NCBI GenBank assembly: GCA_965659685.1
Contig: CBFHXB010000001.1
Span: 124,001-188,000 of the forward strand
Reading direction: 5' to 3'
DNA length: 64,000 nucleotides
Source: MGIIa-L3 sp11892u
GTDB taxonomy: Archaea; Thermoplasmatota; Poseidoniia; Poseidoniales; Poseidoniaceae
A program made the translations under genes and the position numbers. Below are positions 34,897 through 43,461 of this stretch, one piece after another. The notes beneath the pieces are model-generated. The model did not search any database, was not told the DNA's origin, and worked only from the letters and a program-made list of their open reading frames with translations. Position 1 is the stretch's first letter; each line of letters starts with the position of its first letter.

Positions 34897-36210
34897 ATGT
34901 GGAGCCGTAAATCAGCGATGCTCGGCAGCCTTGCTGTCGCGATGTACCTGCTTGGCCTCACCTTGCGGAATTCGCAACTGGTCACCATTGCCGTGGTCAT
35001 CTTTGTGATTTTGACTTGGGCCGCCCTTTTCGGTGGACACGCCGACGTCGCCTCCTCCGGACGTCGGTCAGAGGAATTCACCGGCGAAGAGGGCATGGCC
35101 TTGGGCAACGTCTCAGCGATGCGAAAAATGTCCAGTGCGCGCCTCTTTGAGGACGGCGAGTTGAGCGTGACCCTCAGGATGCAGAACCATTCAGGCTTGG
35201 CTAAGATCCTCGAGGTGCGCGACCGCGTGCCCGAGGTGATGCGAATCAAGTCCGGTTCGAACTACATCTTGATGGAACTCGGCCCGCGCCGTGAGACCTT
35301 CATCGAATACACGGTGGAGTGTCCGCTTCGTGGCTTCTACAGCCTCGGTCCTGTGGCTGTTCGAATGCAAGACGCGTTTGGGTTGTTCCACCGTGAAAAA
35401 GAACTGCACGTCTACAACGACTTCCTGGTCTTCCCGAAGATGGAGGACCTCAAGGAGACCTTCGTCAAGTCCCGCGTGCCCAAGATCTTCACCGGTGCGG
35501 TGAACATCCGACAGCCCGGTCCCGGTTCTGAATTCTACTCGCTCCGCGAGTATTTCGAGGGCGACTCGTTCCGAGCGATCAACTGGTCTGCGTACGCTCG
35601 CTCTGGCAAACTCATGGTGAACGAGCGCGAGCGTGACGCCGTGTCTGACGTCATCATCCTCGTCGACTCCCGCTCCGTCTCGGAAACCGGACCCGTCAGC
35701 CGAAACGCGTTGGTCTACTCGACCCGAGCCGCTGCGTCCTTGGCGAAGTATTTCCTCGGCCGCCGTGACTCTGTCGGCGTCATCGTGTACGGTGACGAGG
35801 TCGTCAGCGTGGACCGTGACACGGGCAAGAAGCAGCTCTACGTGATCCTCACGAAGTTGGCCGGTGCCGTCGCCAAGGGCAACACGCCGTTGCAGGTCGT
35901 GGTGAACCGCATTTTGCCCCACATCAACAAGGGCAGCCCAATCATCGTCTTGAGCAACCTTGAGGACGACCCCACCATCATCAATGCGCTGCGTGATTTC
36001 CGCGCACGCGACTTTGATGTGACGGTGCTTTCGCCTTCGTCGCTCGAGTTCGAATTCGACGCCAAGCGATTGGACCGTACGGGCTATGAAGTCATGAAAA
36101 CCGAGCGCGACGTCCTGATCGGCGAACTTCGCGGACTTGGTGTGAACATCATGGATTGGGAGCCTGACATGCTCCTGTCGACCGCCCTTGCTGGCGCACG
36201 TGGATTCTGA
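34897..36210 (+). CDS. DUF58 domain protein (vWA-like) of a MoxR operon
   Basis: Two hydrophobic helices at the N-terminus (LGSLAVAMYLLGLTL; LVTIAVVIFVILTWAALFGG) are followed by a beta-rich domain. The DUF58 core has SEFYSLREYFEGDSFRAINWSAYARSGKLMVNERERD, then a vWA-like DVIILVDSRSVSETG metal-site motif. DUF58 proteins act with MoxR ATPases, probably recruiting substrates through the vWA fold. The ATG at 34897 is preferred; a GTG at 34885 is in frame. The stop is 9 nt before the next gene. Confidence 0.88.
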   Translation: MWSRKSAMLGSLAVAMYLLGLTLRNSQLVTIAVVIFVILTWAALFGGHADVASSGRRSEEFTGEEGMALGNVSAMRKMSSARLFEDGELSVTLRMQNHSGLAKILEVRDRVPEVMRIKSGSNYILMELGPRRETFIEYTVECPLRGFYSLGPVAVRMQDAFGLFHREKELHVYNDFLVFPKMEDLKETFVKSRVPKIFTGAVNIRQPGPGSEFYSLREYFEGDSFRAINWSAYARSGKLMVNERERDAVSDVIILVDSRSVSETGPVSRNALVYSTRAAASLAKYFLGRRDSVGVIVYGDEVVSVDRDTGKKQLYVILTKLAGAVAKGNTPLQVVVNRILPHINKGSPIIVLSNLEDDPTIINALRDFRARDFDVTVLSPSSLEFEFDAKRLDRTGYEVMKTERDVLIGELRGLGVNIMDWEPDMLLSTALAGARGF

Positions 36211-36219
36211 GGTGAGTTG

Positions 36220-37140
36220 ATGGCAGGAAAAACGTCCGGCGATACCTCGCATCTGTACGACAGCAAGACCGTCCGTTCGTCGGCACCAAGCCGCAAGAAG
36301 CTCGCTGGAAGCACCGGCATTGGGACAGAAATCCCCAAGGATGCCATCCCGGAAATTCAAATCCCCAGTTTTGTGGAAAGCCTCCTCGGTGGACCATTGG
36401 TGCCGAAGATGAAGTTCCTGCCCCCCGACAAAATGGTGCAGAACCTTCAGTTGGCCGTGTACGGGATCCTGATTGCGCTGGCCTTCCTGACGCTCATCGT
36501 GTCCCCTGGAGCGGGAACCATCTGGTACATGCTCACCGGGAGCATCGCCGTGGCCACCACCGTTCAGGTGATCGTCATCTCGCTCGCCACCATTGCTGGG
36601 TTCATCGGGACCTTCCGTCGTGACGGCCGATATCTGCTGGCCTCAAACGTACTGTTCATCCTCGCAATCCTCCGGTTTGCCTCCTCAAAGGTGGCGCTTT
36701 CCTTCGACCCGCTCAGCCTTGCCGACCGCCCATTCCTTCTCAGCAGTCTGGTCGTCGTCTACGCGGTGTTCCTCATCATGTACATCGAAATCAGCAACGG
36801 TGTGCTCCGCTACAGCATGCTTGACACCAGCATCCGTACCAACGAGGTCTACGTGATGAACCCGGGCAAGATTGTTGGAAAGTACCACCGGGCGCTCGTT
36901 CTGAATCCCATCATCTCCATTCTTCTGGCCACCCTCGTGCTGTCAGCCAACACGATCCTCCCCGCGTTGGTCGGTGTGCTTTCCAGCAACACCGCACGAC
37001 GGCTTGAGGAATCCGTCGAACTTACGTCCGTGTACGGTGTTGCGCTGGGAACGCTGTTCGTGTTCCTGGTGACCGGTGCGCTGTTCGCGCTCAACCTCCC
37101 AACGCACTTGCAACGTTACCGCGAGAGCCGCGACGCGTGA
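36220..37140 (+). CDS. Membrane protein of the MoxR operon
   Basis: The 306-residue protein has a ~65-residue polar N-terminus and about six or seven hydrophobic helices. No enzyme motif is visible. It is the last gene of the DUF4350-MoxR-DUF58 operon (GAGGTGAGTTG before the ATG), so it is likely the membrane partner or client of that chaperone set. Its stop abuts the convergent aspartokinase stop (TGATCA at 37138-37143). Confidence 0.75.
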   Translation: MAGKTSGDTSHLYDSKTVRSSAPSRKKLAGSTGIGTEIPKDAIPEIQIPSFVESLLGGPLVPKMKFLPPDKMVQNLQLAVYGILIALAFLTLIVSPGAGTIWYMLTGSIAVATTVQVIVISLATIAGFIGTFRRDGRYLLASNVLFILAILRFASSKVALSFDPLSLADRPFLLSSLVVVYAVFLIMYIEISNGVLRYSMLDTSIRTNEVYVMNPGKIVGKYHRALVLNPIISILLATLVLSANTILPALVGVLSSNTARRLEESVELTSVYGVALGTLFVFLVTGALFALNLPTHLQRYRESRDA

Positions 37141-38454
37141 TCAAGCCCTGGCGAGCCAAGCCGATGCTTTGGCCAATCGTTCCAACGTGGCTTTGGCTTG
37201 ATCCCGTGGCACAAGGATGCGAACTTTCCTCGCGTCGTGGTCAACGGCCTCTGCACCGTTCAGCGACAAGCCCTGCAACCACCCTTCTGGGTCCTCCCAC
37301 GCGCCGATGAACGTGATCATTGCTGAAGGCGCTCCAATGTGGTCCACGTGCATGCCGACGTCGTTGAGCGATGCTTCGACCCCTGCCACGCCGTTGGCGT
37401 CCACGATCAACCTGGTGCCGTCCACCCAAGCCGAAGAGGCGTGGACCCCGAGGCCTCGAGCGGCCAACTTGGCCAGCAAGGCCGCGTGTTGGGCGCCAGG
37501 GGTCCCGAGCGGAGGGAAGGTGGCCTCGATGGCACAGACGTCCATGGTACACGCCGCGGCCAAGGGGCCGAGGTCAGCGATGAGTTCTGGGCCGATGGTG
37601 GTTGGGGCGAGGCCGCTCAGCGTTTCGCTCAAGTGGCGCACTTCGATTGGGATGCCGTCAGCGATGCACGGCCCGACGGTGGCCGGATGGAGAACGGTCG
37701 CATCCAATCCTGCCGCCATCCGTGCCAGCTCGTACGGCATGTAGGAGATTGGTTCGGTGTTGATGCCCCATCGGGGATTGACGGGATGAATGCCCTTGAC
37801 GTCCTTCCAAAGCACCACACGACGTGCGCCGAGAAGGTGGGCGACAGCGGTCGCCGTATGGTCGGAACCCCCCCGGCCGAGGAGCGCAAGCGTGCCGTCC
37901 CTACCTGAGCCGAGCCAGCCTGTGATGACGGGAATTCCGTGGAGGATGGTGCGGTCAAAATTCTCGGCGCTCTTGGACAAATCCACGGCTTCCGCTTCAT
38001 GCGTCCCCGAGAGCACCATCCCGATGTCCTCTGCGCCCACCGCGTGGGCTGCGAATCCGCAGCGACGAAGATGGTGAGCGATGACCAGTGCAGAAAGTCG
38101 CTCACCTGAGGCCAACAATTGGACACGAGCGGCGTGGTTTGAAGGGTCCGCCTGGCGCAAGCGCAAGGCTTCCGCCATGGACGCGAGGACGTGCTCGAAA
38201 CGATGTCCATCGCGCCCACGATCAAGTCGGGGTGCGAACATGAGGTGATGGGAGCGAAGATCGCTGACCAAACGCTCTGCATAACGGGGGTCGTCCACGG
38301 CGCGCAGCAAGCGGTCGGTCGTTCCCCACAGCGCTGAAACCACCACGGCCGCAGGACCGTCGTCTTCTGCGATACGGTCAGCAAGGCGGTCCAAGTCGGG
38401 AGCGCCTCGAAGGACGGATCCTCCGAATTTGTGCACGGTCCACGCCTCAGCCAT
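37141..38454 (-). CDS. lysC: Aspartokinase
   Basis: It phosphorylates aspartate, the first step to lysine, threonine, methionine and, in archaea, to the aspartate semialdehyde used by ADTH synthase for aromatic amino acids. The ~437-residue product begins WTVHKFGGSVLRG (kinase motif) and continues with LLASGERLSALVIA, ITGWLGSGRDGTLALLGRGGSDHTATAVA and LWKDVKGIHPVNPR. The C-terminal ~150 residues are ACT-type regulatory modules (MHVDHIGAPSAMITFIG). The start at 38454 overlaps the chorismate synthase stop by 8 nt, so both are in one transcript. Confidence 0.92.
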   Translation of the reverse strand: MAEAWTVHKFGGSVLRGAPDLDRLADRIAEDDGPAAVVVSALWGTTDRLLRAVDDPRYAERLVSDLRSHHLMFAPRLDRGRDGHRFEHVLASMAEALRLRQADPSNHAARVQLLASGERLSALVIAHHLRRCGFAAHAVGAEDIGMVLSGTHEAEAVDLSKSAENFDRTILHGIPVITGWLGSGRDGTLALLGRGGSDHTATAVAHLLGARRVVLWKDVKGIHPVNPRWGINTEPISYMPYELARMAAGLDATVLHPATVGPCIADGIPIEVRHLSETLSGLAPTTIGPELIADLGPLAAACTMDVCAIEATFPPLGTPGAQHAALLAKLAARGLGVHASSAWVDGTRLIVDANGVAGVEASLNDVGMHVDHIGAPSAMITFIGAWEDPEGWLQGLSLNGAEAVDHDARKVRILVPRDQAKATLERLAKASAWLARA

Positions 38455-39526
38455 CGATGTAGCCTCCACGAAGGGCGAGGTCCCCAAGGACCAATGCGGC
38501 CATGGCTTCCACTACGGCCACGCCGCGTGGACCCAACACAGGGTCATGTCGCCCTTTGACGGTCACGCTGCTCGCCTCGCCCGTTGACAGGTCGACCGTG
38601 GGCATGGGTTGCGGGATGCTTGAGGGCGGCTTGAGGGTCAAACGGACCACGAGGTCTGCTTCTGACGCCATACCGCCGAGCGCTCCTTCTCCGACGTCCG
38701 TGCGAAGCTCAGGTCCGTTTGCGCTCGGGTGCCAGCCGCCGTGATGCGCCGTTCCCCTGAGGGTCAAGGCCTTGGTTCCTTGACCAAATTCGACCGCCCG
38801 TGCTCCCGGTACTGCGAGGAGGGCGCGCCCAAGGGCGGGCTCCAGCCCGTCGAACCAAGGCTCTCCAAGGCCCATCGGCAAACCAGAGACGATCATGTCC
38901 ACGCGAGAGCCGACGCTGTCACGTTCCCGCTTGAGCGATTCAACGTGGGCAACCATGGATTCGGAGGCTTCTGGGTCTTGGCAGCGAACCAAAGCAGCAG
39001 ATTCTGTTGGCCACGCTTTGCCGTGGTTGGGGAGGGGGGCTTCGTGTGGGCCGATGGCGCCGACGTGTGCCGTGATCCGAATGCCGAGGCGGTCGAGGAG
39101 CGGTCGGACGAGTGCGCCTGCGGCAACCAGTCCCGCCGTCAGGCGAGCCGACGAGGAACCACCGCCGCTCAAGTCGGCGTGTCCTTGGGTACGAACGTGC
39201 ATCGGAAGGTCTTGGTGGGCGGGTCTTGGCCGTTCCGGCAGAAAACTGTAGTCGCTTGAACGAACATCGGCGTTTTCGATCTCAACAAGGATGGGTTGTC
39301 CTGTGGTGTGACCGTTGTGCACACCTGCGGCCAAACGGACACGGTCTGACTCCTGCCGCTTGCTGCCAAGGCCTTGCCCCGGTCGCCGCGTGGCCATGCG
39401 TGCGTCAATCGATGCCAAGTCCACGGCAACCCCAGCAGGCATGCCTTCGATCAGGGCACCGACGCATGGGCCATGGCTTGTCCCGTAGAGGGTCACCGCC
39501 AATCGCTCGCCAAGGCGCATGCGCAT
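38447..39526 (-). CDS. aroC: Chorismate synthase
   Basis: It converts 5-enolpyruvylshikimate 3-phosphate to chorismate with reduced FMN. The ~359-residue product has RLAVTLYGTSHGPCVGALIEGMPAG, the GQGLGSKRQESDRV loop, HADLSGGGSSSARLTAGLVAAGAL and DPVLGPRGVAVVEAMAALVLGDLAL. GGGAGGGGTGAG precedes the ATG at 39526; an in-frame start at 39571 adds 15 residues unlike the family. It is the first gene of a minus-strand pair with lysC and is separated from the other aromatic genes by the rhodopsin gene. Confidence 0.94.
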   Translation of the reverse strand: MRMRLGERLAVTLYGTSHGPCVGALIEGMPAGVAVDLASIDARMATRRPGQGLGSKRQESDRVRLAAGVHNGHTTGQPILVEIENADVRSSDYSFLPERPRPAHQDLPMHVRTQGHADLSGGGSSSARLTAGLVAAGALVRPLLDRLGIRITAHVGAIGPHEAPLPNHGKAWPTESAALVRCQDPEASESMVAHVESLKRERDSVGSRVDMIVSGLPMGLGEPWFDGLEPALGRALLAVPGARAVEFGQGTKALTLRGTAHHGGWHPSANGPELRTDVGEGALGGMASEADLVVRLTLKPPSSIPQPMPTVDLSTGEASSVTVKGRHDPVLGPRGVAVVEAMAALVLGDLALRGGYIDG

Positions 39527-39605
39527 GAGACTCACCCCTCCCTCTGCGCCCTGCTCTTCAACCGTTGCCATCGATGCAAGGGCGGAGCAAGGAGTGAATG
39601 GGTCA

Positions 39606-39615
39606 GATCATGATC
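39606..39615. repeat. 10-bp perfect palindrome upstream of rhodopsin and aroC
   Basis: GATCATGATC is self-complementary and lies in the divergent gap between aroC and rhodopsin (39527-39719), 75-85 nt before the rhodopsin TATA box. It could be a regulator site, but a short palindrome of this kind also arises by chance. Confidence 0.25.
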
Positions 39616-39686
39616 AGAAACACACGCTTCTCCGGCTTTTTTTGTGAGGCATAAAAACGCTCATCAACGGCAAAGAAAAAAACGCC

Positions 39687-39697
39687 GCTTTATATCT
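39687..39697 (+). promoter_or_regulatory. TATA box of the rhodopsin gene (leaderless)
   Basis: GCTTTATATCT lies 23-33 nt before the ATG at 39720, preceded by an A-rich stretch (AAAGAAAAAAACG) that could be the BRE. No ribosome binding site with good spacing follows, so transcription probably starts at or next to the ATG, giving a leaderless mRNA. It is the clearest promoter in the window. Confidence 0.65.
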
Positions 39698-39719
39698 GTG
39701 AAAACTCCCCAGAGAGTTA

Positions 39720-40586
39720 ATGTCTGGAAAAAAAACCCTCCGACGAACTGCCCTGCTGTTGACCGCCATGGCCGTGTTGGCCGTTCTCGTGCCCACCGCA
39801 CTCGCTGCGGACCACGCCGTGAACGCTGACACCGGTCTCCCCGCTTTCCTGAGCGACGGAGCTGGCAACGACTCCCTTGAGTTGTTGACCTTCTTCCTGT
39901 TCTTCGTGGGGTACATCTCGATGGGCGCCGCCTTCGTGTTCTTCATGAGCGAGCGCAACAACGTCGCCCCCGAGTACCGCACCACGATGACCATCTCTGC
40001 GCTCATCGTCGGTATCGCGGCTTTCCACTACTACTACATGCGTGGCGTGTATGTGGACACCCAGGTCGTCAGCACCGAATACCGCTACATGGACTGGATC
40101 ATCACCGTCCCCTTGATGGCCCTCAAGTTCCCTTCCCTGGTGGGCAAGGACGCCATCACGGACAAGACCTTCGCCGGCCTTGGCTTCACGGGCATCTGCT
40201 TCGTGGGCGCACTCATCATGATTGGCTTCGGTTACCTCGGTGAGGCCAACATCATGGACGAGACCATCGCCCTCCTCCTCGGTGGCATGGGCTGGGCCAT
40301 GATCATGGTCGCGACCGGTCTTCCCTTCGGCCTCTTTGCCGGACTCGGCGTGGACGACTCCAAGATCAAGGAAGAAGTGAAGTGGAGCACGGACGCTCTG
40401 CGCACCTTCATCCTCGTGGGCTGGATCATCTACCCCCTCGGCTACCTCTTCAACGAGAACACCTACGACCTCGGCAACGAGGAAATCATGGGTGTCCTTT
40501 ACAACATCGCGGACATGATCAACAAGATCGGCTTCGGTGTCGTCGCCTGGATGGGCGCGAAGAAGGCCACGGCCGCCATGGCCTGA
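39720..40586 (+). CDS. Proteorhodopsin-family light-driven proton pump
   Basis: This retinal-binding 7-helix membrane protein probably exports protons in light. A cleavable signal peptide (residues 1-30) precedes helix A. By alignment with green proteorhodopsin: His103 (His75), Asp125 as proton acceptor (Asp97), Thr129 (Thr101), Met133 at the colour-tuning site (Leu/Gln105, so green-type), Lys136 at the proton-donor site (Glu108 in proteorhodopsin), and Schiff-base Lys269 in DMINKIGFG. Lysine at the donor site gives a DTK motif, as in the Exiguobacterium rhodopsin ESR. It stands between two minus-strand aromatic gene groups with its own promoter and hairpin. No retinal synthesis gene is in the window. 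Confidence 0.95.
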   Translation: MSGKKTLRRTALLLTAMAVLAVLVPTALAADHAVNADTGLPAFLSDGAGNDSLELLTFFLFFVGYISMGAAFVFFMSERNNVAPEYRTTMTISALIVGIAAFHYYYMRGVYVDTQVVSTEYRYMDWIITVPLMALKFPSLVGKDAITDKTFAGLGFTGICFVGALIMIGFGYLGEANIMDETIALLLGGMGWAMIMVATGLPFGLFAGLGVDDSKIKEEVKWSTDALRTFILVGWIIYPLGYLFNENTYDLGNEEIMGVLYNIADMINKIGFGVVAWMGAKKATAAMA

Positions 40587-40634
40587 AACAGGTCATCGCT
40601 CCAGACACCAGCATCCTAAGGCTCAGCCTTGCCC

Positions 40635-40666
40635 GAGCGACGGCGTCCTGCGGGGCGCCGTCGCTC
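40635..40666. terminator. Strong hairpin between convergent rhodopsin and shikimate kinase genes
   Basis: GAGCGACGGCG and CGCCGTCGCTC form an exact 11-bp stem with a 10-nt loop, 48 nt after the rhodopsin stop and 11 nt after the shikimate kinase stop on the other strand. CCTTTTCC follows on the plus strand. It probably ends or protects both transcripts. Comparable hairpins were not seen at the other convergent junctions of the window. Confidence 0.6.
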
Positions 40667-40677
40667 CACCTTTTCCT

Positions 40678-41538
40678 TCAGCCAACAAATCGCGTCTCGA
40701 CGAGCTTCCTGTCCGGGGCCCTTTGGGCGTACTGATTTCTCAAACGCTTCACGGCTTGGTCCATGCCCTCGGGAACAACGATGACGATGGCTGGCCCTGA
40801 ACCCGTCACACCGGCAGCCCTTCCTCCGTTGACGAAGGCATGGTTGGCCAGTTGCCGTCCAGCATGATCTTGCGTCGCAGCCACGACGCCACGGCCGTTC
40901 TGGGTCAAAGCGACGAGCGGTCGTCCTTCTTGAAGCGCTGAAAGCGCGTTCTGAAAATGAATCGCATGGGGTGCGAAGCTCTCGATGGGAGGGTGAGCGT
41001 CCCTTGGCGTTCCCGTGAGGATCAACACACGCCAATCCTCGGGTTTGAGCCCTTCACCCTCCATCACCACGCGTGTTTCCGCAGAGGTTGCGCCGACGTC
41101 AACCACGCGCCAGCCTGGTGCAGCCGCCGCCCACGCATCGTCGTAAGCTCCGGTCAGTGAAACACCCGCTTGGAGTTGCGCTGCGCCCGCCAATTCCACC
41201 AGCGCAGGTGTCTCAAGACGGTGCTCTGTGGCATCGACAAGGGCCCGAAGGCTCGCGATGGCCACGGCTGCCGACGATTTCAGCCCTTGACCAGGAGGGA
41301 CATCCGAACGTACCGACCATGCCAGTTCGCCCGGGGGTGTTGGATGGCCTGCTTCGGACCAGACCTTGAGCACCGCATCGAGCAGGCCGTTAGGGTCCGA
41401 GAGGTCCCGACGTGCCGGAGCATCGAGCAAACGAACGGTCACGGGAAGATCGAGGCCGATGCTCGCTCCATACCCGAGTCCAGCGGCATGGAGGAGGCTG
41501 CAGGCGCCGTTCGCGTTGCCCGTTCCAATGACCGCCAT
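40678..41538 (-). CDS. aroK: Shikimate kinase, archaeal GHMP type
   Basis: It phosphorylates shikimate at the 3-hydroxyl. The ~286-residue product belongs to the GHMP kinase family, unrelated to bacterial AroK. It begins MAVIGTGNANGACSLLHAAGLGYGASIGLDL, has the ATP loop VPPGQGLKSSAAVAIASLRAL, and ends with GVTGSGPAIVIVVPEG. The ATG at 41538 follows the DHQ synthase stop (41541) with the last bases nearly overlapping. Context with aroA' and aroB' supports shikimate rather than homoserine or mevalonate as substrate. Confidence 0.88.
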   Translation of the reverse strand: MAVIGTGNANGACSLLHAAGLGYGASIGLDLPVTVRLLDAPARRDLSDPNGLLDAVLKVWSEAGHPTPPGELAWSVRSDVPPGQGLKSSAAVAIASLRALVDATEHRLETPALVELAGAAQLQAGVSLTGAYDDAWAAAAPGWRVVDVGATSAETRVVMEGEGLKPEDWRVLILTGTPRDAHPPIESFAPHAIHFQNALSALQEGRPLVALTQNGRGVVAATQDHAGRQLANHAFVNGGRAAGVTGSGPAIVIVVPEGMDQAVKRLRNQYAQRAPDRKLVETRFVG

Positions 41539-41540
41539 GC

Positions 41541-42566
41541 TCAGTGCTCCGTGACCTCCGATTCGATGGCTTGACCCACGTGGCGCCCCGAGGCGTCGTT
41601 CCACGCGATGAGGCTCATGCCTGCTTCGATGGTGGTGACGGACATCGGGGTTCCTCGAGCGTCAACCAAACGAACGGTTTCGGCGTTTTGCAATACCACA
41701 CGACCCTCTTGACCTTTCTTATTGATGTAGGTGACCGAGATGAACGGTCGGCGTTCAACTTTCATGCGACCCACGACCAGACTCCGCGAGGCTCCTTTGG
41801 CGTCAACCACAAGCACCTCATCACCGGCCGACAACTCGCTGAGGTAGCAGGTTGACCCGTTGGCCAAGAGGGCATATTGGTGGACGGCTCCTGCGTTAAT
41901 GCGAAACGGGCGGGTCGGAACGAAGGCGGACGGCACGGTCTCGCCGTGGACCAAGGCCAAGTGTGCAGCGGTGGAGCCAACCAGCATGCCTTCACCGGGC
42001 TCGAGGAGGCCTGCGAGGTCAACGCAAGCCCGATCGCCGATGCCAAAGGGTTCGACGCGGGTGACCCTTGCGACGCTGAGTCCACGGCGCTCCTGTGCTG
42101 ATGTTCCAACGTCGTGGTCTTCCGCTTGTTCAAGGCGAGCCGACCGCATGGCCTGCGCAGCGTCAAGCAGCGCACGTTCTGGCGGGACGGCCACGGCATC
42201 AACGCCGGTCTGCAATGCGAACGCAGCTCCTGCGATGGCCGAGGGCGTGTCGACCACTGCAGCAATTTTGGTCGGGGTGCCCTGCGCTGCAGCCACGAGG
42301 TTTTCCACAGGAATCATCGACCAATCCGCAAAGGTCAGCACCACCCACTCGGCCAAGCCGATGTGAGCAAGTGCCGCTTGTTGGTCGTTCTCGTTGGCGA
42401 TGTGGACGTGGACTGCGCTTGATGTTTCGTCGCTCCCCCCGCTCAGATCCAGCACCGGAACTGAGGCTCCGTACACCGGCTCGTGTGAGAGGCGAAGGCA
42501 TCGGTGGACGCCTTCGACGCCCGAGGCTGCATCGGTCCAGCCCAGCGACCAAACGTCCATGTTCAT
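41541..42566 (-). CDS. aroB': 3-dehydroquinate synthase II
   Basis: It oxidatively deaminates and cyclises the ADTH product to 3-dehydroquinate in the archaeal aromatic pathway. The ~341-residue sequence is soluble, with family segments EWVVLTFADWSMIPVENLVAA, RVTRVEPFGIGDRACVDLAGLLEPGEGMLVGSTA, PFRINAGAVHQYALL and YLSELSAGDEVLVVD. It starts at ATG 42566 (MNMDVW), with the second ATG at 42560 also possible. It overlaps the end of aroA' by 4 nt, giving a coupled aroA'-aroB'-aroK operon. Confidence 0.9.
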   Translation of the reverse strand: MNMDVWSLGWTDAASGVEGVHRCLRLSHEPVYGASVPVLDLSGGSDETSSAVHVHIANENDQQAALAHIGLAEWVVLTFADWSMIPVENLVAAAQGTPTKIAAVVDTPSAIAGAAFALQTGVDAVAVPPERALLDAAQAMRSARLEQAEDHDVGTSAQERRGLSVARVTRVEPFGIGDRACVDLAGLLEPGEGMLVGSTAAHLALVHGETVPSAFVPTRPFRINAGAVHQYALLANGSTCYLSELSAGDEVLVVDAKGASRSLVVGRMKVERRPFISVTYINKKGQEGRVVLQNAETVRLVDARGTPMSVTTIEAGMSLIAWNDASGRHVGQAIESEVTEH

Positions 42567-43405
42567 GCCTCGAGGTGAGTGGCGGCTTCTTCTGCCGAGG
42601 CGCCGAGATGAACCACGGCGTGAATGGCTCTGACAAGACGCGTGGGGTTCGGGTGGGCGAAGATTTGCCGCCCCATACAGACGCCTGCACCGCCGGCTTC
42701 CATGGCCCCGCTGATCATTTGGAGCAGGCCGAGGTCGTCGTCGCCTCGTGGCCCTCCTGCAACCAACACAGGGATGGGAGCCGCCGACGTGACCTGGCGA
42801 AACGCCTCCACCGAGCCAGACCATGCGGCCTTGGCGACGTTGCAGCCTAATTCGAAGGCCAAACGGACGGCGTGCGCCTGTCCTTGCGTCAAGTCGTCTT
42901 CCATGACGTTGAGGTGTTCGCCTCGAGCATAGACCATGCCGAGGGTCGGTACGTTGGAACGGAATGCAGCGCTGGTGATGGAACCGAGCCGTTCAATCAT
43001 CCTCCCCTCACCTGGCGTACCCATGTTCACTTGCGCGCTCACGGCATGCGCGCCACGAGCAAGCACCTCATCGACGTCGCCCACGGTGACCTTCTCGCCT
43101 GCGTCTGCGCCCCCGTGCCGGGTTGACACGGAAAGGTGGGCGACGAGTCCGATGGAGGGTGGGGATGCCGCACGAAGCAGATGGCTGATCACGCCCTTTT
43201 GGGCCACGATTGCGTCGGCCCCGCCGCTGGCCAATTCGCTGACCAAGCGGTCAAGGTCTTGCAACCCAGGAACGGGCCAATCCGACGCACCGTGGTCGAT
43301 GGGGACCCAAACGCCTCGACCGCCGGGGAGAAGCGCGTCGAGGCCGGCCGGCACTCCGCTCATGGTACCGAGGCAAGGCCCATCGTCCTGAACCTTTGCT
43401 CCCAT
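42563..43405 (-). CDS. aroA': 2-amino-3,7-dideoxy-D-threo-hept-6-ulosonate (ADTH) synthase
   Basis: This class I aldolase-type enzyme condenses aspartate semialdehyde with a ketohexose-derived partner to start the archaeal aromatic pathway. Its 280 residues include VWVPIDHGASDWPVPGLQDL (aldolase-family first strand), GADAIVAQKGVISH, the Schiff-base lysine region LGCNVAKAAWSGSVEAFRQV and PVLVAGGPRGDDD. The M at residue 15 (43363) is an alternative start. It is the first gene of the three-gene operon. A DUF2135 gene diverges 56 nt away. Confidence 0.88.
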   Translation of the reverse strand: MGAKVQDDGPCLGTMSGVPAGLDALLPGGRGVWVPIDHGASDWPVPGLQDLDRLVSELASGGADAIVAQKGVISHLLRAASPPSIGLVAHLSVSTRHGGADAGEKVTVGDVDEVLARGAHAVSAQVNMGTPGEGRMIERLGSITSAAFRSNVPTLGMVYARGEHLNVMEDDLTQGQAHAVRLAFELGCNVAKAAWSGSVEAFRQVTSAAPIPVLVAGGPRGDDDLGLLQMISGAMEAGGAGVCMGRQIFAHPNPTRLVRAIHAVVHLGASAEEAATHLEA

Positions 43406-43461
43406 CGCAAGGGGTGTCGGTGGGCGATACGGTCAAGACTGTCCTCGTTGTGCCCTCACAT

